Shown here: positions 18,690 to 28,037 of the stretch, piece by piece
How the letters are laid out: each line of letters begins with the position of its first letter
How positions within the stretch are numbered: the stretch's first letter is position 1
Assembly (NCBI RefSeq): GCF_002091955.1
Contig: NZ_MKKY01000072.1
Span: 62,001 to 126,000 of the forward strand
DNA: 64,000 bases
Source of the DNA: Rhodococcus sp. 1168
GTDB taxonomy: Bacteria; Actinomycetota; Actinomycetes; Mycobacteriales; Mycobacteriaceae
Direction: 5' to 3'
The notes under the pieces: generated by a model
What the model was told of the DNA's origin: nothing
Seen by the model: only the letters and a program-made list of their open reading frames with translations
Database searches by the model: none
Translations under genes and position numbers: made by a program

Positions 18690-19393
18690 CCGATCGTCTT
18701 GGTGACCTTTTCGGTAGTGGTGCGGCGGTCGGTCTTCGTCGGGTCCGGGTTGTTCACTTGCACGAGCGAGCTGCCTGAAACCAAAACCGACAACAGCCCA
18801 TCGATCAATTCGTCGGTCGTACCCCACGGCAACGACGAGAGCACGCGGTCTCCGGTCTGCAACGAATGTGCCTGAGCGCGGGTGCGTGCCTGCGCCAACA
18901 CTTCCTCGACCGATCGTCCGTCGAGAGCAGCGCCAGCGCCGGTCGGCCGAAATTGGTCTCCGTGCACGCGTACCGAGGTGGCGTAGTCGGTCACTCCGAT
19001 AGGAAGATCGGGAACCGGTTTGCCGAACGCGTCGAGCGAGAGGGCAAGTATTTCGGGTATGTCGCCGGCCTCGTCGATTCGAGAACCGTGCACGAGTGCG
19101 AGCTCTGCCGTGTCGTCTGCGGTGAGGACGACCTCTGCACCTGCCCACCACGCACCGAGCAGGATGGCCGCGCTCTGCCAGTGGGCGGGTAGTAGAACAC
19201 TGACCTTGGCACCCGGTGCGAGACCGAACTCGTCGCACAACAGGTTGGCGGTCTTCGCAGCCCAATTGGCGAGCGTGATCGTCGATACCTCGACCCGTTC
19301 ACCCGTCTCGTCGTCGTAATACGTCACCCGTGGACCGGCGGGGTCGGTCGCGAGTATCGGATCGAGCAGTTCCTGCGTCAACGTTGTGGCCAC
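18686..19393 (-). CDS. TIGR03089 family protein (adenylate-forming enzyme-like, truncated fold)
   Basis: 235 residues, ATG 19393. It resembles only the N-terminal part of AMP-binding/acyl-CoA synthetase proteins (RVTYYDDETGERVEVSTITLANWAAKTANLL, VSVLLPAHWQSAAILLGAWWAGAEVVL) and lacks the P-loop-like STG motif and C-terminal domain, as is usual for TIGR03089. Function unknown, catalysis unlikely. It follows the LCP gene by 20 bp on the same strand, the same pair as Rv3267-Rv3268. Confidence 0.9.
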   Translation of the reverse strand: MATTLTQELLDPILATDPAGPRVTYYDDETGERVEVSTITLANWAAKTANLLCDEFGLAPGAKVSVLLPAHWQSAAILLGAWWAGAEVVLTADDTAELALVHGSRIDEAGDIPEILALSLDAFGKPVPDLPIGVTDYATSVRVHGDQFRPTGAGAALDGRSVEEVLAQARTRAQAHSLQTGDRVLSSLPWGTTDELIDGLLSVLVSGSSLVQVNNPDPTKTDRRTTTEKVTKTIG

Positions 19394-19413
19394 AGGCGCA
19401 ACCCTAGCGGAGC

Positions 19414-21078
19414 TCAGTTGACGCAGGCAGGGCCCGCCGAGCCTGCGTCGATCGGCGGCGCAGGCGATTCGCCTGCACTGCTCGCGAGCGTTTCCTCGGT
19501 GGTCGGGGATGAGGTGGTCGGGGATGTGGTGCTGCCGTCTGCGCCGGGGCCGGAGTAGTCCGAGGCCAGTACCACCCGAACGGTGTCGCGCGGCAGTGCG
19601 TCGTCGGTGGACACCTCGAGGCCGCCGAGAGCAGTTGCCACCGATCGCGCTGCGTCACTGTCCGGATCGGCCGCCTGAATCGTCGTGGTGGAGACCGACG
19701 CTCCTTCGTAGTTTCCGATCGAGCCGCTGGTGTATCCGATAGATCCGAGCGACGCCGCCACACCGTTCGCGAGTCCGTCGATTCCGCTGTCGTTGGCAAC
19801 ATCGACCGTCACAGACGACGGATCGACGGTGGGAGTATCGGTCCTCGGTGCAGAGTCTTGCTCGTCGGCGGATCCGTCGAGAAGCCCCTCGACGTAGGTC
19901 TTCACTGCATCGGGATCGACCTCGACAATTGATTCGCCGTAATCGGTTACGCCGTTGATGTCGACGGCGGGAATGGTCTCGAACTTGACCTTACCGCCGG
20001 CCAGATCCTGCAATCGGGTCGCGAATTGTATTATGTCCCAATCGGAATCGAGAACAACCGAACGTTGGACCGCGGAGCTGAGCTGACTCAACTTGCTGGG
20101 GTTGCTCAACGTTTTTGCACTCAGCACACTCCGCACGAGTGAAGCCATGAAGACCTGCTGTCGCACGATTCGATCGAGGTCGCCACGAGGAAGATCGTGT
20201 CGCTGCCGGACGAAACTCAATGCGTCGGCACCGGACAGTGTCTGCTCGCCGCTGGGAAAGTCAGCTCCGGACAGCGGCTCGTCCACAGAGGCATTGAGGC
20301 ACACGTTCACGCCGCCGACCGCGTCGGTCAGGAGCACGAAACCGAGCAGACCCACCTCGGCGTAATGATCCACGGTGACCCCCGTCAGATCGGCCACCGA
20401 CTCGATCAGCGCCTCGCGTCCGGCTTCGGTCGACTGTGGGTCCGCGTCCTTGTCGGACACGCCCTGTTCGACGAGTTCGAGGCGCTTGTTTTCCTTCGTG
20501 GCGCCGTACGCCGCGTTGATCTTGGACTTTCCTATTCCCGGAACCTCGACGTATGCATCACGGGGTATCGAGATCGCCGTTGCCGAAGAACCATCGTTCG
20601 GTACGCGAATGAGCACGATCGTGTCCGTGTTCGAGGCCACCTCTTCACCGGCGCGCAGTGAATCGAGCTCGCTCTGCGTCAGGGCGTTGCCGTGCGCATC
20701 GGTGCGGCTGTCGGTGCCGACCATGAGGATGTCCACGGCGCCGTCGGATCCACCACCTAGACCGAGGCCCCCTGCAGTAGCGATGTTGGAGCGAAGGTCG
20801 TCGACGCTTCGCCATGCGAAACCCGTCACGACCAGGACGAGAACGGATATGGCCGCGATCAGTATCCGAGGAACGCCTGGCCCCTCGGTCGGCAGTCCGT
20901 TTCCAGGTTTGCCGACAGCGCTCTCGCCTTCGCCGGGGCGGTCGTTGCGGTATGGCGCCCGGGTACGCGCCCGGGCAGAGCGTTGCCCAGGGTCGCGACG
21001 CCGCGCCGAGGACCGCCGCTCGCCTCGCGATCGGTCAGACTCTCGTTGCACCTGGTGACCTCTCCACTCTTGTTCCAT
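19414..21078 (-). CDS. LCP (LytR-CpsA-Psr) family cell-wall ligase with LytR_C domain
   Basis: 554 residues. A basic, Arg-rich cytoplasmic N-terminus (1-70), one transmembrane helix (about 70-88; ILIAAISVLVLVVTGFAW), the LCP domain (about 115-340) with ILMVGTDSRTDAHG, NTDTIVLIRVP, ISIPRDAYVEVPGIGKSKINAAYG and FVRQRHDLPRGDLDRIVRQQ, and a LytR_C domain (about 420-520, SSVTVDVANDSGIDGLANGVAASL). It ends in a Ser/Thr/Pro tail with a lone Cys. Known homologue Lcp1 (Rv3267) joins arabinogalactan to peptidoglycan. Divergent from rmlD and wbbL, which make and use the rhamnose of that linker. Confidence 0.94.
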   Translation of the reverse strand: MEQEWRGHQVQRESDRSRGERRSSARRRDPGQRSARARTRAPYRNDRPGEGESAVGKPGNGLPTEGPGVPRILIAAISVLVLVVTGFAWRSVDDLRSNIATAGGLGLGGGSDGAVDILMVGTDSRTDAHGNALTQSELDSLRAGEEVASNTDTIVLIRVPNDGSSATAISIPRDAYVEVPGIGKSKINAAYGATKENKRLELVEQGVSDKDADPQSTEAGREALIESVADLTGVTVDHYAEVGLLGFVLLTDAVGGVNVCLNASVDEPLSGADFPSGEQTLSGADALSFVRQRHDLPRGDLDRIVRQQVFMASLVRSVLSAKTLSNPSKLSQLSSAVQRSVVLDSDWDIIQFATRLQDLAGGKVKFETIPAVDINGVTDYGESIVEVDPDAVKTYVEGLLDGSADEQDSAPRTDTPTVDPSSVTVDVANDSGIDGLANGVAASLGSIGYTSGSIGNYEGASVSTTTIQAADPDSDAARSVATALGGLEVSTDDALPRDTVRVVLASDYSGPGADGSTTSPTTSSPTTEETLASSAGESPAPPIDAGSAGPACVN

Positions 21079-21162
21079 GCATTTCTCGCCCCGACCAGTC
21101 AGGTTACTTGTGAAGTGTCACCGTCTCGCTCAAGCACCGCTGGCGTGCCACACTTTGCAACC

Positions 21163-22035
21163 GTGGCGAAAATTCTTGTGACCGGCGCGGGCGGACAGCT
21201 CGGCCGGCAGATACTGCACCTTTCGGACAACAGCGGCACGGCGAGCAGTGTCACGACGATCGGTGTGACCAGCGCAGAGCTGGACATCACCGACGCGAAA
21301 GCAGTTGCCGACGTCGTCGAGCCGGGCATGGTGGTGATCAACTGCGCCGCCTATACCGCGGTCGATGCTGCCGAATCGGACGAAGCAGCGGCGTCGAAGG
21401 TCAACGCAGACGGTCCGGAGAACCTGGCGATTGCGTGTGCACGCGTCGGTGCGCGCCTCGTTCACGTCTCCACCGACTACGTGTTCGACGGCACCGCGAC
21501 CTCCCCGTACCTTCCGCAATCTCCGACGGCCCCGCGCAGCGCTTACGGTCGGACCAAACTAGCCGGTGAGGAGGCCGTCCTGCGGGCGTTACCCTCGGCA
21601 ACGGTCGTGCGTACAGCTTGGGTCTACACCGGTACCGGGTCGGACTTCGTCTCGACGATGCTTCGCCTCGAACGCGAGCGAGACACCGTCTCGGTGGTCA
21701 ACGATCAGATCGGATCACCGACTTATTCTCGTGATCTCGCGTCCGGACTGCTCGAACTTGCTGCGTCGCCTTCGAGCGGGCAACCGATTCTTCATCTGAC
21801 GAATACCGGGACCGCAAGCTGGTTCGAACTGGCCCGTGCTGTTTTCGCCGGTGCGGGTGCGGACCCCGAACGTGTGTTGGCTTGCTCGAGTGCGGAGTTC
21901 GTGCGCCCCGCTCCCCGGCCGTCGTACTCGGTGTTGTCCGCTGATGCCTGGACCGCTGCCGGCCTTACCCCACTGCGGCCGTGGCGCGCTGCGCTCACCG
22001 ATGCGTTGGGTGAGGTAATTGCCGGAGCGAGGTGA
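21163..22035 (+). CDS. rmlD: dTDP-4-dehydrorhamnose reductase
   Basis: 290 residues from GTG 21163; the frame extends upstream into the LCP promoter region, but VAKILVTGAGGQLGRQIL is the natural Rossmann start. Motifs are GAGGQLG (NADPH), NCAAYTAVDAAESDE, VSTDYVFDGTA, and YGRTKLAGEEAVL with the catalytic Tyr-x3-Lys; C-terminal IGSPTYSRDLASGLLEL. It makes dTDP-L-rhamnose, the donor used by WbbL encoded just downstream. Orthologue of Rv3266c. Confidence 0.95.
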   Translation: MAKILVTGAGGQLGRQILHLSDNSGTASSVTTIGVTSAELDITDAKAVADVVEPGMVVINCAAYTAVDAAESDEAAASKVNADGPENLAIACARVGARLVHVSTDYVFDGTATSPYLPQSPTAPRSAYGRTKLAGEEAVLRALPSATVVRTAWVYTGTGSDFVSTMLRLERERDTVSVVNDQIGSPTYSRDLASGLLELAASPSSGQPILHLTNTGTASWFELARAVFAGAGADPERVLACSSAEFVRPAPRPSYSVLSADAWTAAGLTPLRPWRAALTDALGEVIAGAR

Positions 22036-22069
22036 GGCAATAACGGCTTCGCCGGATAGTCTGGCCCGC

Positions 22070-22966
22070 GTGAGTTCCAAGCTGGCCGTCGTCACGGTGA
22101 CCTATTCCCCCGGGAAGTATCTGGATCAATTCCTCTCCTCCCTCGCTTCGGCGACAGAGGAGGTGCCGCTCGTCATCATGGCCGACAACGGGTCGACCGA
22201 TGGAAGCGTCGAGGCCGCGGACGCGCGCTACCCACACGTGAGGTTGTTTCGAACCGGAGCCAATCTCGGCTACGGCGGAGCGGTGAACCGCGCGGTAGCC
22301 GAACTCGACGACGACATCGAGTTCGTGGTCGTCGCCAATCCTGATGTGCGGTGGCATCCCGGATCTCTCGACGGTTTGCTTGCCGCGGCGGAGCGATGGC
22401 CTCGTGCGGGTGCGCTCGGGCCTCTCATCCGCGAGCCCGACGGCACCAGGTACCCGTCTGCTCGCGCAGTTCCGGATCTCACCTCAGGTGTCGGGCATGC
22501 TGTCGTCGGCAAAATCTGGCCGGGCAATCCGTGGACGCAACGTTATCGGCAGGACAACGAGGAGGTTACCGAACGCGCTGTCGGCTGGTTGTCCGGATCT
22601 TGTCTTCTGCTTCGTCGTGCCGCTTTCGATTCCGTGAACGGGTTCGATTCCCGTTACTTCATGTATATGGAGGACGTCGACTTGGGAGATCGGCTCGGAA
22701 CCGCCGGATGGCTGAATGTCTACGTGCCCGACGTGGAAATCACCCACACCAAAGGTCATGCGGCAGGCCGACATCCAGAGTTGATGCTGCCTGCGCATCA
22801 CGCGAGTGCGTACAGGTTCCAGGCAGACCGGCACCCCCATCCGTGGCAGGCTCCCATACGATGGGTTCTGAGAGCGGGCCTGGCGGTGCGCTCGAAGGTG
22901 GTTGTGGCTGCGGCACTTCGACAGCGACAGATCGACGAGAATAGAGAGGCCGACCATGTCAGCTGA
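22070..22966 (+). CDS. wbbL: GT2 rhamnosyltransferase of the arabinogalactan linker
   Basis: 298 residues from GTG 22070 (VSSKLAVVTVTYSPGKYLDQFL). GT-A fold with VTYSPG, MADNGSTDGSVEAAD, NLGYGGAVNRAV, VVVANPDVRWHPGSL (DxD-like ANPD), and the acceptor-site region MYMEDVDLGDRLGTAGWLNVYVPDVEITHTKGHAAG. It is expected to transfer rhamnose from dTDP-rhamnose to GlcNAc-PP-decaprenol. Starts 35 bp after rmlD and overlaps the next gene by 11 bp, giving an rmlD-wbbL-manB operon. Confidence 0.94.
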   Translation: MSSKLAVVTVTYSPGKYLDQFLSSLASATEEVPLVIMADNGSTDGSVEAADARYPHVRLFRTGANLGYGGAVNRAVAELDDDIEFVVVANPDVRWHPGSLDGLLAAAERWPRAGALGPLIREPDGTRYPSARAVPDLTSGVGHAVVGKIWPGNPWTQRYRQDNEEVTERAVGWLSGSCLLLRRAAFDSVNGFDSRYFMYMEDVDLGDRLGTAGWLNVYVPDVEITHTKGHAAGRHPELMLPAHHASAYRFQADRHPHPWQAPIRWVLRAGLAVRSKVVVAAALRQRQIDENREADHVS

Positions 22967-24041
22967 AACCCGTTCCAATACAGATGCCGTAATCCTTGTG
23001 GGCGGCAAAGGAACTCGCTTGCGGCCACTCACGCTGTCGGCCCCGAAGCCTATGTTGCCGACTGCTGGTTTGCCTTTTCTGACGCATCTGCTCGCCCGTA
23101 TCAAGGCCGCAGGCATCGATCATGTGGTGCTGGGTACATCGTTCAAAGCCGAGGTATTCGAGGACCACTTCGGTGACGGCTCGTCGCTCGGTCTCGAACT
23201 CGAGTACGTCACCGAGACGGAGCCCATGGGCACCGGAGGCGGTATTCGCAACGTTCTACCGCGATTACGGGCAGACAACGTCGTGGTGTTCAACGGCGAC
23301 GTCCTCGGCGGCACCGACTTGACCGCGGTCCTGGACACCCATGAGCGGACCGAGGCAGATGTGACGCTGCATCTCGTGCGGGTCGGTGATCCTCGTGCAT
23401 TCGGTTGTGTTCCCACCGATGACGACGGGCGAGTGACAGCCTTCCTGGAAAAAGCTCAGGATCCGCCGACGGACCAGATCAACGCTGGTTGCTACGTGTT
23501 CAAGCGTGAGATCATCGAGACCATTCCGCATGACCGACCGGTGTCGGTCGAGCGGGAGGTGTTCCCAGCCCTTCTCGCCGATGGCCGTCGCGTCTTCGGC
23601 CACGTCGACAGTGCCTACTGGCGCGACATGGGAACCCCGGAAGACTTCGTTCAGGGCTCGGCGGATCTCGTGCGCGGCATCGCTCCATCGCCTGCGTTGA
23701 ACGGCACCCGAGGTGAATCCCTCGTCCATCCCAGCGCAGGCGTTGCTCCCGGTGCGCTGCTGATCGGTGGCACTGTCATCGGTCGTGGCGCGGAGATCGG
23801 CGCCGGCGCACGTCTCGACGGTGCGGTCGTGTTCGACGGTGCTGTCGTCGAAGCCGGTGCGGTGGTGGAGCGTTCGATCCTGGGATTCGGTGTACGTATC
23901 GGACCGCGCGCACTGATCCGCGATGCCATCATCGGCGACGGAGCAGACATCGGTGCCCGCTGTGAACTGCTTCGTGGCGCCAGAGTGTGGCCAGGAGTCA
24001 AGTTGCCCGACGGTGGAGTCAGGTTCTCCACCGACGTCTGA
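22956..24041 (+). CDS. manB: Mannose-1-phosphate guanylyltransferase (GDP-mannose pyrophosphorylase)
   Basis: 361 residues from ATG 22956. Nucleotidyltransferase domain with AVILVGGKGTRLRPLTLSAPKPMLPTAG (G-x-G-T-R-x-x-P-x-T…KP), VFNGDVLGGTD, and INAGCYVFKREII; from about residue 250 a left-handed beta-helix hexapeptide region (VHPSAGVAPGALLIGGTVIG, GVRIGPRALIRDAIIGDGADIG). It makes GDP-mannose for mannolipids and glycoproteins. Corresponds to Rv3264c. Convergent with the NUDIX gene, 5 bp away. Confidence 0.93.
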   Translation: MSAETRSNTDAVILVGGKGTRLRPLTLSAPKPMLPTAGLPFLTHLLARIKAAGIDHVVLGTSFKAEVFEDHFGDGSSLGLELEYVTETEPMGTGGGIRNVLPRLRADNVVVFNGDVLGGTDLTAVLDTHERTEADVTLHLVRVGDPRAFGCVPTDDDGRVTAFLEKAQDPPTDQINAGCYVFKREIIETIPHDRPVSVEREVFPALLADGRRVFGHVDSAYWRDMGTPEDFVQGSADLVRGIAPSPALNGTRGESLVHPSAGVAPGALLIGGTVIGRGAEIGAGARLDGAVVFDGAVVEAGAVVERSILGFGVRIGPRALIRDAIIGDGADIGARCELLRGARVWPGVKLPDGGVRFSTDV

Positions 24042-24046
24042 TGTCG

Positions 24047-24595
24047 CTAACGCAGTAACGCGAGTTCCACGAGATGGGTGATCGTGTCCTTCTCGGCGGT
24101 GTCGGGAAGTGCGTCGACGGGCCACCAGCGCAGGTCCGTGGATTCTGCACTGCGGACGGCCTGGGCCCCGGCTGGGGCGCGCACCAGGAACCTCAGGTCC
24201 AGGTGCCGGGTGGGCTTTCCGAGTGAGCACGTGATCGGGTGTGTGTGCGCGGACAGCAGTGCCGTGTCGATGTCGAGATCGTCGATCCCGGACTCTTCCC
24301 GAGCTTCACGCAACGCGGCGTCGACCACGGTGTCGTCGGATTCTTCACAGTGACCGCCCAGCTGAATCCAACGGCCCACCCGCGGGTGCAGGGTGAGAAG
24401 TACGTTTCGGCCCTCCGCGTCGAGAACCAGCGAAGACGCGGTGAGGTGCCCTGCTTCGTTGGCTCGCAGGCAGGCGTCGACATTGCTGTCGATGAAGGCG
24501 AGCATCGTGTGGCGGAGTGAATCTTCGTGCCACTGGCTAGTGCGCCACTGCTTCAGCACAGTGGTGGCGGACCTACGGAGCGTGCTCGAGCTCAT
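24047..24595 (-). CDS. NUDIX hydrolase
   Basis: 182 residues from ATG 24595, which lies just past the fbiB stop, so it is the third gene of fbiA-fbiB-NUDIX. The Nudix box reads GGHCEESDDTVVDAALREAR then EESGI; compared with GX5EX7REUXEEXGU there is one extra residue and Asp in place of the first Glu, while the REAREESG metal-binding helix is intact. The remainder has WIQLGGHCEESD and a WWPVDALP C-terminal loop. Substrate unknown; a role in F420 nucleotide housekeeping is only a context guess. Confidence 0.9.
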   Translation of the reverse strand: MSSSTLRRSATTVLKQWRTSQWHEDSLRHTMLAFIDSNVDACLRANEAGHLTASSLVLDAEGRNVLLTLHPRVGRWIQLGGHCEESDDTVVDAALREAREESGIDDLDIDTALLSAHTHPITCSLGKPTRHLDLRFLVRAPAGAQAVRSAESTDLRWWPVDALPDTAEKDTITHLVELALLR

Positions 24596-24596
24596 C

Positions 24597-25952
24597 TCAC
24601 ATCTCCAGCAGTTCGTCACTCAAGGGGTGTGGCTTCCGCACGTCAGTAGGACTGTCAGGATGACCGATTGCGATGGAGCCCAAGGCTTTCCAGTCGGAAG
24701 GTACGCCCAATTCGGTGCAAACCAGGTCTGCAGCGAAAATCGTCGAGCCGATCCAACAGCTACCGAGTCCTCGCACGGCCAGCGCCACGAGTAGACCTTG
24801 CACCGCGGCGCCGACGGCAACGGTGAACATCGTTTCCTCGGCTCGGTTTCGGCGCTCGTCGGGGTACGTGTGTGCCCCATCCGGTACGCAGAAGGGAATC
24901 ACGATCTCGGGCGCATCGAACAAGATGTCGCCGCGTGAAGTTCTGCGCTCGATCTGCTCGTCGTTGTATCCGTCCGAGCGGAGGTCCTCACGCCACTTGT
25001 CCTTCATCTTGTTCAACAGTTGAGCGCGCAGAGTCGGGGTTCGAACCCACACGAATCGAACCGGATGGGTGTGGTGCGGTGCGGGAGCAGTCAGTGCTTC
25101 GGCGACGGCGCCGCGTATCTCCTCTGGATCCACCGATTCGTCGGTGAAGGAACGAACCGAGCGGCGAACGAGAAGAGCCTCCCGTCGCCCCTTGTCGATC
25201 GACTCGGCGGTACCGAGCCAGAAGAGGTCTTCCTCACCACTGCGCACCAAATCCCTTGCGCCGGTGCCGTTGTCGATCGGCTTCAGGCCACGTACGACGG
25301 CAACTGGAACGGCGCCGAGCTTTCCTTTGACCAAATCGCCTGCGGCGGCGATCTCGTCGGCGACAGCGACTTCGGTCACGATCAACTCGTTACCTTGGCG
25401 GTCCTCGGCGCCGGCATAGCCGTGGATCACGGCGAGACCGGCCGAGCCGATCGCGGCGTCGATCTGGCCGATACGCCACGCGCGACCCATGGTGTCCGTG
25501 ATGACGACGCCGACGTCGACTCCGAGCGAAGACGCCAGGGCCGCTCGTATTGCGGCAGCGCTTGCATCCGGATCTCTCGGAAGCAGGGCCAATTCGGCCC
25601 GATCGACATTGGATCCGTCGATCCCCGAGGCAGCCTGCACTATGCCGAGACGATTCTCGGTGATCAGTGTTCGACCCTTGCGAGCAACGATGCGCACTGC
25701 TTCCTGCTCTACCAGCAGTCTTCGCGCGGTATCTCGCTCTTCCGGGTCCAGTGGGGCGTCGACCAGTCGACCTTCGGCCTTGGACACGATCTTGCTGGTG
25801 ATCACCACTATGTCGTCTTTGCGAATCCACGGCGCGCGCGCGGCGATCGAGGACGCGACATCGTCGCCCGGCCGAAACTCAGGTAACCCGGTCACAGGGA
25901 TTATCTCGATGCTGCCGCCAGGAGCATGGTCGGTCGGATTCGCCTCGGTCAC
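24597..25952 (-). CDS. fbiB: Bifunctional F420 biosynthesis protein FbiB (gamma-glutamyl ligase + FMN reductase domain)
   Basis: 451 residues; GTG 25952 overlaps the fbiA stop (GTGA). The N-terminal F420-0:L-glutamate ligase domain (about 1-245) shows [51 protein letters not shown] and [14 protein letters not shown]; the C-terminal nitroreductase-fold domain (about 255-450) shows [19 protein letters not shown] and [25 protein letters not shown]. It reduces dehydro-F420-0 with FMNH2 and adds the polyglutamate tail. A longer upstream frame in this phase is antisense shadow of fbiA. Confidence 0.95.
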   Translation of the reverse strand: MTEANPTDHAPGGSIEIIPVTGLPEFRPGDDVASSIAARAPWIRKDDIVVITSKIVSKAEGRLVDAPLDPEERDTARRLLVEQEAVRIVARKGRTLITENRLGIVQAASGIDGSNVDRAELALLPRDPDASAAAIRAALASSLGVDVGVVITDTMGRAWRIGQIDAAIGSAGLAVIHGYAGAEDRQGNELIVTEVAVADEIAAAGDLVKGKLGAVPVAVVRGLKPIDNGTGARDLVRSGEEDLFWLGTAESIDKGRREALLVRRSVRSFTDESVDPEEIRGAVAEALTAPAPHHTHPVRFVWVRTPTLRAQLLNKMKDKWREDLRSDGYNDEQIERRTSRGDILFDAPEIVIPFCVPDGAHTYPDERRNRAEETMFTVAVGAAVQGLLVALAVRGLGSCWIGSTIFAADLVCTELGVPSDWKALGSIAIGHPDSPTDVRKPHPLSDELLEM

Positions 25953-26917
25953 AGCTCGAGTCCAGCCGACCGAAGTGCCGCTGCGGCCATCGAGGCGGTC
26001 GTTTCGGGGTCGGTCATCAGTAACGGCACGCTGTGTACGTCGACGCCGGGAATGGTGGCCTGATCGGTCGAATGGATCAACCATGCGTCGAGAATTCCGG
26101 TGTCCGATCGTGCGCCGTAGTGACGCCCGACGGCCTCGGCGGATGTCTCGACACCGATGACAGTCAGGCATTCGTCTGCCATTCCGCGCAACGGCTTTCC
26201 GTCCACCACCGGCGACAGGCCGACAATCTTGGCCGACGTCGTACGTAGTGCACTGCGAATTCCGGGGACAGCGAGGATCGCGCCGACGCTCACCACCGGA
26301 TTGGATGGAGCCAGAATCACGGCGTCGGCGTCGGCGAGGGCATCGAGAACCCCGGGCGCCGGAGTTGCTTGCTCGGCACCGATATTGGCGAAGCTGTGTG
26401 TCGGAATCTGTGCTCTGTAGCGAACCCACCACTCTTGGAAGTGGATTGCTCTCTGAGTGTCTCCGTCCTTTTCGTCCGGGTCGGTGACGACGACATGGGT
26501 CTCGCTCCGGTCGTCGGTCACCGGTAGGAGTCGCACGCCTGGCTTCCATCGATTGCACAACGCCTCGGTCACCGCCGAGAGCGGATATCCGGTCCTGAGC
26601 ATCCGGCTTCGGATGAGATGTGTGGCAATGTCCCTGTCTCCGAGCCCGAACCAATCCGGGTCGGCCCCGTACGCGGCTAGTTCGTCACGCGCATGCCAAG
26701 TCTCCGCGATGCGTCCCCAACCACGCTCGGTATCGATTCCGTCGCCCAGGGTGTACATGCAGGTGTCGAGGTCGGGGCAGATGCGCAAACCGTGCATCCA
26801 CACGTCGTCTCCGACATTGACGATCGCTGTGATCTCGTCGTCGTCCCCGAGCAGTGTTTTGAGGCCCTGTAGGAACCGGGCTCCGCCGACTCCACCGACC
26901 AAGACAGTCACTTTCAC
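25949..26917 (-). CDS. fbiA: 2-phospho-L-lactate/PEP transferase of F420 biosynthesis
   Basis: 322 residues from GTG 26917 ([19 protein letters not shown]); 63 upstream in-frame codons are Arg-rich and not part of the family. CofD motifs are [49 protein letters not shown] and [18 protein letters not shown]. It transfers phosphoenolpyruvate or phospholactate to FO to give (dehydro)F420-0. First gene of the F420 operon and divergent from whiB2. Confidence 0.95.
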   Translation of the reverse strand: MKVTVLVGGVGGARFLQGLKTLLGDDDEITAIVNVGDDVWMHGLRICPDLDTCMYTLGDGIDTERGWGRIAETWHARDELAAYGADPDWFGLGDRDIATHLIRSRMLRTGYPLSAVTEALCNRWKPGVRLLPVTDDRSETHVVVTDPDEKDGDTQRAIHFQEWWVRYRAQIPTHSFANIGAEQATPAPGVLDALADADAVILAPSNPVVSVGAILAVPGIRSALRTTSAKIVGLSPVVDGKPLRGMADECLTVIGVETSAEAVGRHYGARSDTGILDAWLIHSTDQATIPGVDVHSVPLLMTDPETTASMAAAALRSAGLEL

Positions 26918-27345
26918 AGATTCAGAGCCTAGGCTCTCGGTCGAATCTATCGGTCGGCGCCCGCCTCCTCGGCGGCGCCGATGCGGTGCAATCCGGACCC
27001 CGTCCCGGTTTCGACGCGTTTTTCGGGGCGCGACACGCCGACGACAGGCCATTATGCGGGGAGAGGGCCGATTTCGGTCTGGAGATGGTATTGCAATATC
27101 CCGCATCGGCTTGACCGCAACCTACTTCGGCGTGTCTAATCACATTTATGTCATTCCCCGACCATCAGGCGAGTTCGCTTGGAGTGACCCTTGATTCGAA
27201 CACTCGTTCCCATCTGACGTCGAGTATGCCGGAGCGTGTGTTGAAAGTCGACGGTTGGGGTATGGGTACGAATAGCGGCGCGGGGCAAGGTATTCGGAAT
27301 CGACCGGAAAATTCTGTGCTATCGAATGGTGAGGAGGCGGAATCG
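26918..27345. other. 428-bp divergent region between fbiA and whiB2
   Basis: No convincing gene lies here. An upstream ATG at 27148 is in frame with whiB2 and could extend it by 66 residues, but the strong ribosome site is at 27331-27337. A perfect AT-rich palindrome TATTGCAATA occurs at 27089-27098 and a single GACAC (the WhiA core motif, but short) near 27031. A long leader is plausible for a developmental-type regulator. Confidence 0.5.
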
Positions 27346-27993
27346 ATGTACGACCAGTACGATGCACGTGAAAACCGGGGCGAGCCACAAGCCCACATCA
27401 GCGTGGTCAGCTACGCGTCGGAGACTGATTCCCGGGTGCGCGCGGGACGAGGCGACTGCGGGAACCGTATGAATGACAAGACTTTTGCGCCACATGCAGT
27501 AGGTGGCCGCTCGGATACGTTTGCTGTCGATGTAACTGAAGCGGACGTGGCGCTCGGTCGCGGTTCTGTGGTTCCCGGGTCTGAAGATGTAGACGATCTG
27601 GATGATATCCGTTCAGAATCAACGGATTCCAGCACTGTAGGTGTCGATCACGATTCCGAGGATTTCGTAGACGAAGACGACGCAGTGAGGGAGGGAACAG
27701 CTCCGCCGGTGCGTGTTCCGGAGAAGCCGTTTCTGAGTATGATCGCTGGATTCGATCGAATGTTCGAGGAGATCGAGGATCAGTGGCAAGAGCGTGCGCT
27801 CTGCGCGCAGACGGATCCTGAAGCATTCTTTCCCGAGAAGGGTGGATCGACTCGCGAAGCGAAACGTATCTGCCTCGGTTGCGATGTCAAGGGCGAATGC
27901 CTGGAGTACGCGCTTGCCAAGGACGAGCGTTTCGGAATCTGGGGAGGACTATCGGAGCGGGAGCGTCGTCGGCTGAAGCGGGGTATCGGCTAG
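27346..27993 (+). CDS. whiB2: WhiB-family Fe-S transcription regulator, WhiB2/WhmD type
   Basis: 215 residues from ATG 27346, chosen for GAGGAGG 8 nt upstream. The C-terminal 85 residues are a full WhiB domain: DQWQERALCAQTDPEAFFPE, KRICLGCDVKGECLEYALA (four Cys for a [4Fe-4S] cluster), the turn GIWGGLSERERRR and KRGIG. The N-terminal 130 residues are acidic, low in hydrophobics and variable, far longer than the roughly 5-40-residue leader of mycobacterial WhiB2/WhmD. WhiB2 is essential for septation in mycobacteria. Internal ATGs before IAGFDRMFEEIEDQW could yield a short classical form. Context fbiA / whiB2 / metallopeptidase matches Rv3260c. Confidence 0.9.
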   Translation: MYDQYDARENRGEPQAHISVVSYASETDSRVRAGRGDCGNRMNDKTFAPHAVGGRSDTFAVDVTEADVALGRGSVVPGSEDVDDLDDIRSESTDSSTVGVDHDSEDFVDEDDAVREGTAPPVRVPEKPFLSMIAGFDRMFEEIEDQWQERALCAQTDPEAFFPEKGGSTREAKRICLGCDVKGECLEYALAKDERFGIWGGLSERERRRLKRGIG

Positions 27994-28037
27994 GTCGAGG
28001 ACCTATCTGGATCGAGGTACTCGCTGGGGTCCTCGGG

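Noticed and set aside
27089..27098. TATTGCAATA palindrome and a nearby GACAC before whiB2
   Set aside because: A 10-bp palindrome and a 5-bp motif are too short to support a regulator without conservation data.
27148..27345. Earlier ATG at 27148 as the whiB2 start
   Set aside because: The codons up to 27345 look non-conserved and the strong GAGGAGG site favours 27346; kept only as an alternative.
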